Counted from the stretch's first letter, positions 1 to 6,030 are shown. The stretch: 7,239 nt of DNA from an uncultured Acidimicrobiaceae bacterium (GCA_913054115.1 CAJXIS010000105.1:1-7239), one strand, 5' to 3'. Notes: generated by a model not told the origin, from the sequence alone. Numbers and translations are program-made.

Positions 1-74
1 GTGGCGCAGTGCTCACCAGCAGGGTCCTCGACCAACGGACCAGCACCTACTGCCCGACCTGCCAGGCCCACTGA
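1..74 (+). CDS. 3' end of a formamidopyrimidine-DNA glycosylase / endonuclease VIII (Fpg/Nei) gene, partial
   Basis: Reading from base 3, the frame encodes 23 residues ending RTSTYCPTCQAH and stops at TGA 72-74; the rest of the gene lies left of the window. The short CPTCQ tail preceded by an R-T-x-x-Y stretch is the usual C-terminus of Fpg/Nei base-excision-repair glycosylases, where it supplies the last Cys-x2-Cys pair of the zinc finger that contacts DNA. The family removes oxidised bases and nicks the abasic site. With only the tail visible, MutM and Nei cannot be told apart, so no symbol is given. Another protein ending in a similar zinc ribbon is possible but less likely. The gene runs in the same direction as the DUF3048 gene downstream, separated by about 97 nt. 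Confidence 0.72.
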   Translation, partial: GAVLTSRVLDQRTSTYCPTCQAH

Positions 75-90
75 CTTTTTCACGCACCGA

Positions 91-110
91 CCGGCTGTTC
101 CGCCAGCCGG
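91..110 (+). terminator. GC-rich hairpin after the Fpg/Nei gene, possible terminator
   Basis: CCGGCTG (91-97) and CAGCCGG (104-110) form a perfect 7-bp stem with a 6-nt loop, 16 nt after the stop codon at 72-74. No T-tract follows; the only T run (76-80) lies before the stem. This is not a canonical intrinsic terminator, but GC-rich stems without a U-tail are common 3' ends in actinobacteria. It could also be a chance stem in GC-rich DNA. Confidence 0.35.
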
Positions 111-158
111 CCGTCCGGCAGGTGCGTGAGGTGCCCCCTTCGGAGGAGGGCTGCCCTC

Positions 159-164
159 TACGCT
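159..164 (+). promoter_or_regulatory. Predicted -10 box (TACGCT) for a leaderless DUF3048 transcript
   Basis: TACGCT fits the actinobacterial TANNNT -10 pattern and ends 7 nt before the GTG at 172, so transcription would begin at or next to the start codon. A purine-rich GGAGGAGGG lies at 142-150, but it is 21 nt from the GTG, too far for a Shine-Dalgarno site, which supports leaderless initiation. No convincing -35 is seen. Confidence 0.4.
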
Positions 165-171
165 CGGCGCC

Positions 172-1239
172 GTGCACTCCCGCATCCTCCATCGACTCCT
201 CGTGGCGTCTCTCGGCATCGGGCTTGCCGCTCTGTCTGCATCCACCGTGGCCGGGGCCGGCCCGCACGACGGGGACATCGCCGCACTGCGGTCCGGCATC
301 GGGTCCGAGGAAGCCGAGATCGGGCTCCTCGAACAGCAGATCGGGCTCCTCGAGCAGGGGATCACCGATCTCCGGTCCCTCGTCGCCGAGGGCGACCAGG
401 CCGTCGTCAACCTCGAGTTCGGCATCGCCGAGGCCGAAGCCAGGATCGCCACCGAGGACCAGGAACTCGAGATCCTCCCCGTGCGGATCGAACTGCTTGC
501 CGACTTGGTCATCGAGCACTACCTGGCGCTGAATGAGCCGACGACGGTCCGACACGTCATGGCCATCGAGTCGTACGTCAAGAACGACGAGCGCATGAAC
601 GCCGTCCTCACCCAGTCCGCCGAGATCACCGGCGAGGCGCTCGACAACCTCCGGACCCAGATGCTGTACGAGGCAGTGATCGACGCAGCGAGCGACGACC
701 TCGACCGGGTGTACGCCCACCTGCGACTCGACGGTGACCGGGCCCTGTCGCTCTACGACCTCGTGGCATCGTCCGAGGAGCGGCGCCGCCTCGCCGTGGA
801 CGACCGTGACGAGGGCATTGCCACCCTTCCCACGATGGAGGGCCGCATCGCCTCCTCCGAGGACGAGATCGCGAGCGCACGCACCGGAATCGCGGCGGTA
901 CAGGACCAGATCGCGGGGGTTCGCGGGTCAATCGCCACCACGTTGGCGGAGATCGCCCGCCTCGAGTCGCTCAACGTCGCCCACACGTGGACAGGCCTCC
1001 AGGGACGCGACGTCCACCGACCTGCGCTGGCGGTGAAGATCGACAACGCATCGGCGGCACGTCCCCAGACCGGAATCAACGAGGCTGACGTGGTCTACGA
1101 GGAGATCGTCGAGGCGGGGCTCACCCGCTTCATCGCTGTCTTCCAGACGACCAGCCCGGGGACGGTCGGCCCGGTCCGCTCGGGACGGACCTCCGACCCG
1201 ATCCTCCTCGAGGGGTTCGACCGACCGCTGTTCGCCTAG
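172..1239 (+). CDS. Secreted coiled-coil protein with the N-terminal part of a DUF3048 (YerB-like) domain, truncated by an in-frame TAG
   Basis: A 355-residue product starts at GTG 172; the in-frame stop at 127-129 limits extension. Residues 1-29 form a Sec-type signal peptide (basic start, hydrophobic core at about 9-28, cleavage likely near A-G-A-G), so the protein is exported. Residues 35-115 and about 200-268 are Glu/Leu/Ile-rich coiled coils, with a helical segment between them, recalling the coiled-coil half of CwlO/PcsB-type envelope proteins. From about 277 the DUF3048 signature appears: RPALAVKIDN (283-292), ARPQTGINEADVVYEE (296-311), TRF.AVF (318-324) and GPVRSGRTSD (333-342). The frame then stops right after RPLFA. 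Family members continue with an aromatic residue and SG(G/A)N, and here SGAN follows the stop in the same frame. The full gene would be 172-1848 (558 codons). DUF3048 function is unknown, though members are usually secreted or lipoproteins. As written, the domain is cut early and is probably non-functional unless the TAG is read through or is an error. Confidence 0.85.
   Translation: MHSRILHRLLVASLGIGLAALSASTVAGAGPHDGDIAALRSGIGSEEAEIGLLEQQIGLLEQGITDLRSLVAEGDQAVVNLEFGIAEAEARIATEDQELEILPVRIELLADLVIEHYLALNEPTTVRHVMAIESYVKNDERMNAVLTQSAEITGEALDNLRTQMLYEAVIDAASDDLDRVYAHLRLDGDRALSLYDLVASSEERRRLAVDDRDEGIATLPTMEGRIASSEDEIASARTGIAAVQDQIAGVRGSIATTLAEIARLESLNVAHTWTGLQGRDVHRPALAVKIDNASAARPQTGINEADVVYEEIVEAGLTRFIAVFQTTSPGTVGPVRSGRTSDPILLEGFDRPLFA
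316..357 (+). repeat. 21-bp tandem duplication encoding a coiled-coil heptad
   Basis: Two adjacent 21-nt copies (316-336 and 337-357) differ at two positions and are codon-aligned, encoding EIGLLEQ then QIGLLEQ. The period equals one coiled-coil heptad, so the duplication lengthens the coil without disturbing its register. It looks like a recent slippage event within the DUF3048 gene. Confidence 0.75.
1237..1239 (+). other. In-frame amber codon interrupting the DUF3048 gene
   Basis: Codon 356 counted from GTG 172 is TAG. The frame is open before it and stays open for a further 202 codons with typical coding composition. The codon lies between RPLFA and SGAN, where DUF3048 proteins normally have Tyr or Trp. 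TAG is one substitution from both TAC/TAT (Tyr) and TGG (Trp). All six other complete main genes here end in TGA. Confidence 0.8.
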
Positions 1240-1848
1240 TCCGGCGCCAACCGCGGAACCAATCAGGCGATCGACGCCTCCCCGCTCGTCAGTGTCGGCT
1301 ACGACGACGCATCGTCCGCCTACTGGCGTTCCTCGTCCCGACGCGCACCGCACAACCTGTACGCCTCGACCGACAGCCTCTGGGCGATCCACGCCGATCG
1401 CACCGACATATCGCCGGCGCCGTTCACCTTCGGCTGGGATGGGCAGCCGCTCCCCGAGTCGGCCATCGCCGTAGAGGGTGTCTCGATCGACTTCGGCCGG
1501 GTGGTCACCGACTATGCATGGGACGGCTCGGGCTGGCAACGATCAACGAACGGAGCGGCACACCACGACGCCGCAGGTGTACGCGTGGCACCCACCAACG
1601 TCGTCGTCCAGTTCACGCCCTACGGCAGGAGCGCTGCGGACAACCGCTCGCCCGAGGCGCTGACGGTGGGCTCCGGAACTGCATGGGTGTTCACGGCCGG
1701 CCACCTGATCGTTGCCGAGTGGCACCGGTCCGACCCGGGCCGTCCCGCCACGATCATCCTCGACGGCGAGCCGGTGCTGCTCCGGCCGGGCCGCACCTGG
1801 GTGGCGCTTCCCGATGCCTCACAGCCCGGGAGCGTCGCCTGGCGCTGA
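1240..1848 (+). pseudogene. C-terminal remainder of the DUF3048 gene, in frame after the amber stop
   Basis: This stretch continues the frame of the upstream fragment without another stop until TGA 1846-1848 (202 residues). It begins SGANRGTNQAID and carries the rest of the DUF3048 fold: a Y-W-R-x-SSRRAPHNLYAS segment, PFTFGWDGQP, the substrate-facing VVQFTPYG region, an SGTAWVFTAGHLIVAEWHR strand pair and a closing LLRPGRTWVALPD motif, all typical of the DUF3048 C-terminal subdomain. The first usable in-frame start is GTG 1501. It has no good Shine-Dalgarno or -10 site and would omit the first third of this part, so independent translation from there (115 residues) is unlikely to give a folded protein. 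Third codon positions remain strongly G/C, so coding constraint has not visibly decayed. That fits a very recent nonsense change, readthrough, or a base-call error. The remainder converges with map, 28 nt away. Confidence 0.75.
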
Positions 1849-1856
1849 GCCGGGGG

Positions 1857-1878
1857 GGCCGGCGCCCACCCGCCGGTC
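1857..1878. terminator. Hairpin between convergent DUF3048 and map genes
   Basis: CCGGCG (1859-1864) and CGCCGG (1871-1876) pair around a 6-nt loop. A G-U and a G-C pair can extend the stem to 8 bp, reaching into the map stop codon. It lies in the 28-nt gap between two convergent stops, where a bidirectional terminator would be expected. No T-tract is present on either strand. Confidence 0.4.
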
Positions 1879-2806
1879 AACCAGCGAACAGTTCGGCGGG
1901 TGCTGTGCCGTCGGGGAGGACGGTGAGCCGTTCGACCCCGTCCTCGGTGACCAGCAATGTGTGCTCGAACTGGGCGGTGCGCCGGCCGTCGAGCGTCACC
2001 GCTGTCCAGTTGTCGTCCCAGAGTGCGCAGGCCGGATCACCGAGCGTGAGCATGGGTTCGACCGTGAAGGTCATCCCGGGGACCAGGACGGTGTCGTCGC
2101 GAGGGTCGAAGTAGTGCTTGACCTGGAGGCCACTGTGGAACTCGGTGCCGACCCCGTGGCCGATGAACTCGCGGACGACGCCGAGCCCGTGCTTGCGGGC
2201 GTGGCGCTCGATGGCCCGACCGATCGCATGTACGGGTTGCCCCGGGCGCACCACGTCGATCCCCAGGTCCATTGCGGTCCTCGTCTCGTTGACGAGCCAT
2301 CGGGAGTGGTCGTCGACGTCGCCGACCAGGAAGGTCACCGAGGTGTCGCCGTGGACGCCATCGAGGAAGATCGTGACGTCGATGTTGATGATGTCGCCGT
2401 CGGCCAGCGGTCGGCTGTCCGGGATGCCATGGCAGATGACCTCGTTGACCGACGTGCACACCGACTTGGGATAGCCGCGGTAGTTGAGCGGACTCGGGTA
2501 GCCGCCTCTGGCGAGGGCGGCCTCATGGACGATTGCGTCGATCCGGTCGGTCGTGATACCCGGCTCGACCGCCCGTCCGGCCTCGACGAGGATCTCGGCG
2601 GCTGCAGCACCCGCTCGCCGCATGCGCCCGACTTCTTCCGAGGTCCGCACCGACGACGACCGTGAGGGTCCCGGGTCGCCGCTCGCCGCGTAGGGGGGCC
2701 GGCCGATGCCCGGCGGCACGGCACGGGTCGGGCTGAGCAGGCCCGGTCGGACCGGGGGTTCGGACACCGGTGCATCGGGTGTGTTCCGCCGTTTGCGCTT
2801 CGCCAT
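1877..2806 (-). CDS. map: Methionine aminopeptidase, type I (actinobacterial Ic-like)
   Basis: This 309-residue cytoplasmic metalloprotease removes the initiator Met from nascent proteins whose second residue is small. The pita-bread fold spans about 55-299. All five dinuclear-metal ligands are visible: Asp143 (NIDVT), Asp154 (HGDTS), His217 (GHGVG), Glu250 (FTVEP) and Glu281 (QFEHT). The active-site His126 lies in NEVICHGIPDS. Residues 21-40 (PGLLSPTRAVPPGIGRPPYA) match the proline-rich, SH3-ligand-like extension of the mycobacterial type Ic enzyme. Ahead of it lies a very basic segment (KRKRR, 3-7) that could contact the ribosome. ATG 2806 is chosen because a TAACCT -10 box ends 6 nt upstream and no Shine-Dalgarno site is present, suggesting leaderless translation. 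The maoC-like gene ends 42 nt upstream on the same strand, so partial read-through is also possible. The family assignment is secure. Confidence 0.97.
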   Translation of the reverse strand: MAKRKRRNTPDAPVSEPPVRPGLLSPTRAVPPGIGRPPYAASGDPGPSRSSSVRTSEEVGRMRRAGAAAAEILVEAGRAVEPGITTDRIDAIVHEAALARGGYPSPLNYRGYPKSVCTSVNEVICHGIPDSRPLADGDIINIDVTIFLDGVHGDTSVTFLVGDVDDHSRWLVNETRTAMDLGIDVVRPGQPVHAIGRAIERHARKHGLGVVREFIGHGVGTEFHSGLQVKHYFDPRDDTVLVPGMTFTVEPMLTLGDPACALWDDNWTAVTLDGRRTAQFEHTLLVTEDGVERLTVLPDGTAPAELFAG

Positions 2807-2812
2807 TGGGCG

Positions 2813-2818
2813 AGGTTA
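2813..2818 (-). promoter_or_regulatory. Predicted -10 box (TAACCT) for leaderless map transcription
   Basis: On the minus strand TAACCT is followed by 6 nt and then ATG 2806, placing the transcription start at about the first base of the start codon. There is no Shine-Dalgarno sequence. The box lies in the 42-nt gap after the maoC-like gene. No clear -35 is seen. Confidence 0.4.
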
Positions 2819-2848
2819 CCGGCGTGCCCCGGTACGCACCGATCGGAC

Positions 2849-3304
2849 TCAGCGAAGAAAGCGGCTGACCGCGTCGACGACGCAGGCGGGTCGGTCGCTG
2901 CCCTCGATCTCGACCGTGGCCCGGATCACCGTCTGATAGCCGCCAGGCACCTCGTCGACCGAGACGAGATCCGCTGCGACGCGGACCCGGGAGCCCACGG
3001 GGACCGGCGCAGGGAACCGCACCTTGTCGGTCCCGTAGTTGATACCCATCGAGATGCCCTCGACCCGCACCACCTGGGGCAGGAGGAAGTTGGTGAGCGC
3101 CAGGGTCAGGTAGCCGTGGGCGATCGTCGAACCGAACGGGCCGGCAGCAGCCATCTCGGGATCGACGTGGATCCACTGGTGGTCACCCGTCGCATCGGCG
3201 AACAGGTCGATTCGGGCCTGGTCGATCTCGAGCCACTCGCTGTGCCCCAGATGGCTGCCGACGGCATCAGGGAGTTCGTCGGGGCTGGTGAACACGGTCG
3301 CCAT
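2849..3304 (-). CDS. MaoC-family (R)-specific enoyl-CoA hydratase / dehydratase
   Basis: This 151-residue single hot-dog-domain protein resembles the mycobacterial Rv0130 (HtdZ) and NodN-like group, which hydrate trans-2-enoyl-CoA to (R)-3-hydroxyacyl-CoA in fatty-acid metabolism. The hydratase-2 motif runs from about 34 to 66: FADATGDHQWIHVD then GPFGSTIAHGYL. The catalytic pair is Asp41 and His46, and the IAHG loop follows. Length is normal for the family. ATG 3304 is chosen over a longer frame beginning at 3367 because GAGGAG (3318-3313) sits 8 nt ahead of it and the protein then starts MATVFTSPDEL, typical of homologues; the longer version would add a Gly/Arg/Pro-rich tail with no ribosome site. 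It lies 42 nt upstream of map and diverges from the CDF transporter. The acyl-chain specificity cannot be read from the sequence. Confidence 0.92.
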   Translation of the reverse strand: MATVFTSPDELPDAVGSHLGHSEWLEIDQARIDLFADATGDHQWIHVDPEMAAAGPFGSTIAHGYLTLALTNFLLPQVVRVEGISMGINYGTDKVRFPAPVPVGSRVRVAADLVSVDEVPGGYQTVIRATVEIEGSDRPACVVDAVSRFLR

Positions 3305-3411
3305 GGGTGGTTCTCCTCGGGGTTGCGAGCCTCCGGGCCGGGAGCGCCCGACGACACTACGCTGCACGCCGACCTAACCCGATACCCCGACCAGCAGGTG
3401 GAGACCGACCC
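3305..3411. promoter_or_regulatory. Divergent promoter region between the maoC-like gene and the CDF transporter
   Basis: This 107-nt spacer carries start signals for both genes. Toward the CDF gene, TACGCT (3358-3363) is a possible -10 and AGGTGGAG (3396-3403) is a Shine-Dalgarno site 8 nt before ATG 3412. Toward the maoC-like gene, TAGTGT (3359-3354) is a possible -10 and GAGGAG (3318-3313) is the Shine-Dalgarno site. The two -10 boxes overlap by two bases, so the promoters would probably exclude each other. The ribosome sites are solid; the -10 calls are tentative. Confidence 0.45.
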
Positions 3412-4332
3412 ATGGCCGCAACCGGAGGCACCCGTGCCGTCGTGGCGGCGCTGGCCGCCAACCTCGGCATCGCCGTCGCCAAGTTCGCCGGCTTCCTGAT
3501 CACCAGTTCGTCGGCGATGCTGGCGGAGAGCGTCCACTCCGCCGCCGATTCGGTCAACCAGGCGCTGCTGCTCCTGGGCGGCCGCCGCTCCCGCCGTCCC
3601 GCCACGCCGGAGCACCCGTTCGGATACGCCAGGGAGCGCTACTTCTGGTCGTTTGTCGTCGCCCTCGTCCTGTTCATCCTCGGGTCGGCGTTCGCCCTGT
3701 TCGAGGGCATCGACAAGCTCCGCCACCCTCACGAGATGAGCGGGCTGAGCTGGGCGATCGGCATCCTCGTTTTCGCCATCGCCCTCGAGAGCTGGTCGTT
3801 TCGGACTGCGGTCGTCGAGTCGAACCATCTTCGCGGCGACGCGACCTGGGGCCACTTCGTCCGCCACACCAAGCACCCCGAGCTGCCGGTCGTGCTCCTC
3901 GAGGACCTCGGTGCGCTGATCGGCCTCGTGGTCGCCCTGGTGGCGGTCACCATGGCCGAGGTCACGGGGGAGCCCCGCTGGGACGGAGCGGGAACCGTCG
4001 TCATCGGACTGCTCCTCGGGGTGATCGCCCTGGTCCTCGCCCGCGAGATGAAGAGCCTGCTGATCGGCGAGGCCGCCGACCCGGATGACCGGCGGGCGAT
4101 CGTCGAGGCGATCGAGTCGGCGCCTGCAACGCGGCGCATCATCCACCTCCGCACCCAGCACCTCGGACCCGACGAGATCCTGGTCGCCGTCAAGGTCCTG
4201 TTCGACGGGTCGCTCGACATCGCCGGCGTGGCTGCTGCGATCGACGACATCGAGGCGCGTGTCCGGGCCGTGGTACCGGCGGCACGCCCCATGTACGTCG
4301 AGCCGGCTCTCGAGCAGCCGCCCGCCGGCTGA
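3412..4332 (+). CDS. Cation diffusion facilitator (CDF) family metal transporter, ZnT9-like subgroup
   Basis: This is a 306-residue inner-membrane protein of the CDF family, which usually exports Zn2+, Fe2+, Mn2+ or Co2+ in exchange for protons. Six membrane segments can be seen at roughly 9-31, 33-56, 79-100, 112-134, 159-181 and 193-211, followed by a cytoplasmic ferredoxin-like domain at about 220-300. The TM2 metal site is His42-x3-Asp46 in SVHSAADSVNQ. TM5 has Glu164-Asp165 (LLEDLGALIG) in place of the usual H/D-x3-D. That feature, with HPFGYARERYFWS (68-80) after TM2, is typical of the SLC30A9/ZnT9-like branch rather than the YiiP branch. The start at 3412 has an AGGTGGAG ribosome site; an in-frame extension back to 3307 would overlap the divergent promoter. 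It ends 7 nt from the convergent SDR stop. Family is certain; the metal is not, since ZnT9-like proteins are poorly characterised in bacteria. Confidence 0.93.
   Translation: MAATGGTRAVVAALAANLGIAVAKFAGFLITSSSAMLAESVHSAADSVNQALLLLGGRRSRRPATPEHPFGYARERYFWSFVVALVLFILGSAFALFEGIDKLRHPHEMSGLSWAIGILVFAIALESWSFRTAVVESNHLRGDATWGHFVRHTKHPELPVVLLEDLGALIGLVVALVAVTMAEVTGEPRWDGAGTVVIGLLLGVIALVLAREMKSLLIGEAADPDDRRAIVEAIESAPATRRIIHLRTQHLGPDEILVAVKVLFDGSLDIAGVAAAIDDIEARVRAVVPAARPMYVEPALEQPPAG
4315..4331. terminator. Short hairpin at the convergent CDF / SDR ends
   Basis: CAGCCG (4315-4320) and CGGCTG (4326-4331) pair around a 5-nt loop and overlap the CDF stop codon. It lies where two convergent genes meet with only 7 nt between stops. 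There is no T-tract, and the 6-bp stem could be a by-product of coding sequence. Confidence 0.25.
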
Positions 4333-4339
4333 GTCCCGG

Positions 4340-5182
4340 TCAGGGCTGGTCGGGCAGGTTCGTCCAACCCTTGCCGCCCGCTCGGCCGTACCAGCCGCTT
4401 GCGGCCAGCGTGCCCCCATCGACCATGAGCGTGTTTCCCGTCATGAACGACGACAGGTCACTGGCGAGGAACAACATCACCTTGGCGAAGTCGAGCGGCT
4501 GCCCCCAGCGTCCGAGCGGGATCCAGGAACCGATCAGCTGCGGATCCCGGCCGCGCAGCATCTGGTCTCCGGGCGTCTGGAGCGTGTCGGCCATGTCGGG
4601 GGCGATGCAGTTGACGCGGATGCCGTCCTTCCCGACTTCGACCGCCAGGGACCTGGTGAACGCCGACACACCGGCGTTGAACGCCGAATAGGCGCTGTTG
4701 TGCGGCACGCCCCGGAATGCCTCGACCGTCGAGACGTTGATGATGATGCCACGCCCCTGCTCGCGCATGGCGGGTAGGAAGGTTCGGGTGCAGCGGAACA
4801 CGTGGTGGAGCTGGATCTCGTACTGTGCGGCCCACTGTTCCTCGTCGGTGTCGACGAACAGCCCGTTGGGCCGATAGTCGCCCACGTTGTTCACGAGGAT
4901 GTCCACGGCGCCACCCGCGATGTCGGTGGCGGTGGCGTGGAGTGCCTCGATGGTCGGGGCCTCCCGGATGTCACCCACGACGGCGACGGCCGTTCCTCCA
5001 TCCGCTTGGATGTCGGCGACAGCACCCTCGGCCAGCTCGGCATCGATGTCGTTGACCACGACGGTGGCACCTGCCGCAGCGAAGAGACGGGACGTACCGC
5101 CCCCGATGCCGCCCCCACCCCCCGTCACCACGGCGGTGGACCCCGCCAACGAGACCATCGCTGCCACATCCGATGACTGCAT
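4340..5182 (-). CDS. Short-chain dehydrogenase/reductase with an atypical catalytic tetrad
   Basis: This 280-residue classical-length SDR has a Rossmann fold: the TGGGGGIG nucleotide loop at 20-27, Asp45 at the end of the second strand (VVVNDID, pointing to NAD(H)), Asp71 in VGDI, and NNVG at 98-101. Catalytic Ser151 (NVSTVEAF) and Tyr165 (HNSAYSAFNAG) are present. However, the Lys expected four residues after Tyr is Asn169 (AAC), and the tetrad Asn in the fourth helix appears as Gln124 (EIQLHHVF). The C-terminus ends VDGGTLAASGWYGRAGG followed by a short tail, a pattern I associate with actinobacterial FabG-like SDRs of unknown substrate. ATG 5182 is preferred because GGGGGA (5196-5191) lies 8 nt upstream; ATG 5158 is an alternative. 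The protein may be catalytically weak, use an altered proton relay, or have a binding role. The nearest upstream gene is the VIT1-like transporter, 102 nt away. Confidence 0.9.
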   Translation of the reverse strand: MQSSDVAAMVSLAGSTAVVTGGGGGIGGGTSRLFAAAGATVVVNDIDAELAEGAVADIQADGGTAVAVVGDIREAPTIEALHATATDIAGGAVDILVNNVGDYRPNGLFVDTDEEQWAAQYEIQLHHVFRCTRTFLPAMREQGRGIIINVSTVEAFRGVPHNSAYSAFNAGVSAFTRSLAVEVGKDGIRVNCIAPDMADTLQTPGDQMLRGRDPQLIGSWIPLGRWGQPLDFAKVMLFLASDLSSFMTGNTLMVDGGTLAASGWYGRAGGKGWTNLPDQP

Positions 5183-5284
5183 GCTCAGAATCCCCCGATC
5201 GACCGACGCTAACCGTCCTGCCTACCAGTTGGACCGTGCCCGTATCCAGCCAGCGGCCTTGCGCTGTAGGCGAACCTTCACGCC
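5183..5284 (-). promoter_or_regulatory. SDR upstream region with candidate -10 (TAGCGT) and Shine-Dalgarno site
   Basis: On the minus strand TAGCGT (5211-5206) could be the -10 box, giving a leader of about 17 nt that contains GGGGGA (5196-5191), 8 nt before ATG 5182. No -35 is evident. The part near the VIT1-like stop contains a 5-bp stem (5268-5272 with 5281-5285) with an 8-nt loop, too weak to call a terminator. Confidence 0.35.
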
Positions 5285-5989
5285 TCAGGACACCGAGGCC
5301 CCCAGCAGGCCGCCGATCAGATAGGTGGCCCCGCAGGCACCGCTGGCCACCAGCGTCTGGCGCAGGATCATGCGCCACGCAGGTCGTTCCGTCAGGCGGG
5401 CCAGAACGCCGCCGACGAGCGCCGCCGCACCGACCCCGAGCCCGACCGAGGTCCAGACGGCAGCCGTTCCCTGCCATCCGAGCCAGGGCACCAGCGGAAT
5501 GAAGGCGCCCAGTGCGAAGAACACGAAGCTGGCGACGGCCGCCTTGACGGGGTCGCCCAGCTGCTTCGGGTCGACGCCGAGCTCCTCCCTGGCGTGGACG
5601 TCGAGGGCCACCTCGGGGTCGGCCATGAACTCGGCAGCGACCCGAATCGCCTGTTCCGGGTCGAGGCCGCGCTCCCGGTAGATCGAGGCCAGCTCCTGGG
5701 TCTCCATCTCGGGGTTCTCGCGGATGGAGATGCGTTCGATCTCCAGCTCACGCTCGACCAGCTCAGCCTGGGCCTTGAGGGACAGGTACTCGCCCGATGC
5801 CATCGAGATCGCTCCGGCCAACAGGCCTGTGATGCCGGCCAGTCGGACGAGGGAGGGGTCGGCGCTCGCTCCGGCGAAGCCCAGGATCAATGCCACGTTC
5901 GAGACGAGTCCGTCGCTGACCCCGAACACCGCAGCCCGCGCGGACCCGCCCTGCACATCCCGGTGGCGGTGGACCATCGACGGCGACAT
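5285..5989 (-). CDS. VIT1/CCC1 family iron/manganese transporter
   Basis: This 234-residue membrane protein belongs to the vacuolar iron transporter (VIT1/CCC1) family; eukaryotic members move Fe2+ or Mn2+ out of the cytoplasm by proton exchange. The TM1 signature VFGVSDGLVSNVALILG (21-37) includes Asp26, corresponding to the metal-pathway Asp of plant VIT1. TM2 contains SMASGEYLS (62-70), with the conserved Met63 and Glu67. A Glu-rich cytoplasmic helical segment (about 72-145) follows, like the metal-binding domain between TM2 and TM3 in VIT1. TM3 to TM5 lie at about 150-169, 176-198 and 208-231. Length is normal, and there is no rubrerythrin-like N-terminal fusion. ATG 5989 is supported by a TAGGTT -10 box ending 7 nt upstream with no Shine-Dalgarno site, so the mRNA is probably leaderless. 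A second ATG lies four codons in. The gene begins 41 nt after the SGNH gene on the same strand. Confidence 0.94.
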   Translation of the reverse strand: MSPSMVHRHRDVQGGSARAAVFGVSDGLVSNVALILGFAGASADPSLVRLAGITGLLAGAISMASGEYLSLKAQAELVERELEIERISIRENPEMETQELASIYRERGLDPEQAIRVAAEFMADPEVALDVHAREELGVDPKQLGDPVKAAVASFVFFALGAFIPLVPWLGWQGTAAVWTSVGLGVGAAALVGGVLARLTERPAWRMILRQTLVASGACGATYLIGGLLGASVS

Positions 5990-5996
5990 GCGTCGG

Positions 5997-6002
5997 AACC
6001 TA
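5997..6002 (-). promoter_or_regulatory. Predicted -10 box (TAGGTT) for leaderless transcription of the VIT1-like gene
   Basis: On the minus strand CACTAGGTT is followed by 7 nt and ATG 5989, so RNA would start at about the initiation codon. The same CACTAGGTT string recurs on the plus strand at 7200-7208 upstream of another possible start. No -35 is recognisable. Confidence 0.45.
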
Positions 6003-6030
6003 GTGCGCCTCGCCGGGGCACGTGCGAAGG

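Noticed and set aside
13..720. A 235-codon open frame on the minus strand opposite the DUF3048 coiled coil
   Set aside because: It mirrors Glu/Leu/Asp-rich coding on the plus strand in GC-rich DNA, has no recognisable domain and no start signals. The plus-strand frame has a signal peptide and a known domain.
1501..1848. A separate small gene starting at GTG 1501
   Set aside because: It is the in-frame tail of the DUF3048 domain. The GTG lacks a ribosome site or -10 box, and homologous sequence clearly begins earlier, right after the TAG at 1237.
3106..4419. A 437-codon minus-strand frame covering most of the CDF gene
   Set aside because: Its residues are low-complexity Arg/Gly/Asp-rich shadow sequence opposite a clear six-TM transporter, and it overlaps the N-terminal half of the maoC-like gene in another frame.
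5205..5260. A tRNA-like D-arm on the minus strand (GTCC, AACTGGTAGGCA, GGAC)
   Set aside because: No acceptor stem, anticodon arm or T-arm with a GTTCGA-type loop can be paired around it, and the would-be 3' half runs into the SDR start signals.
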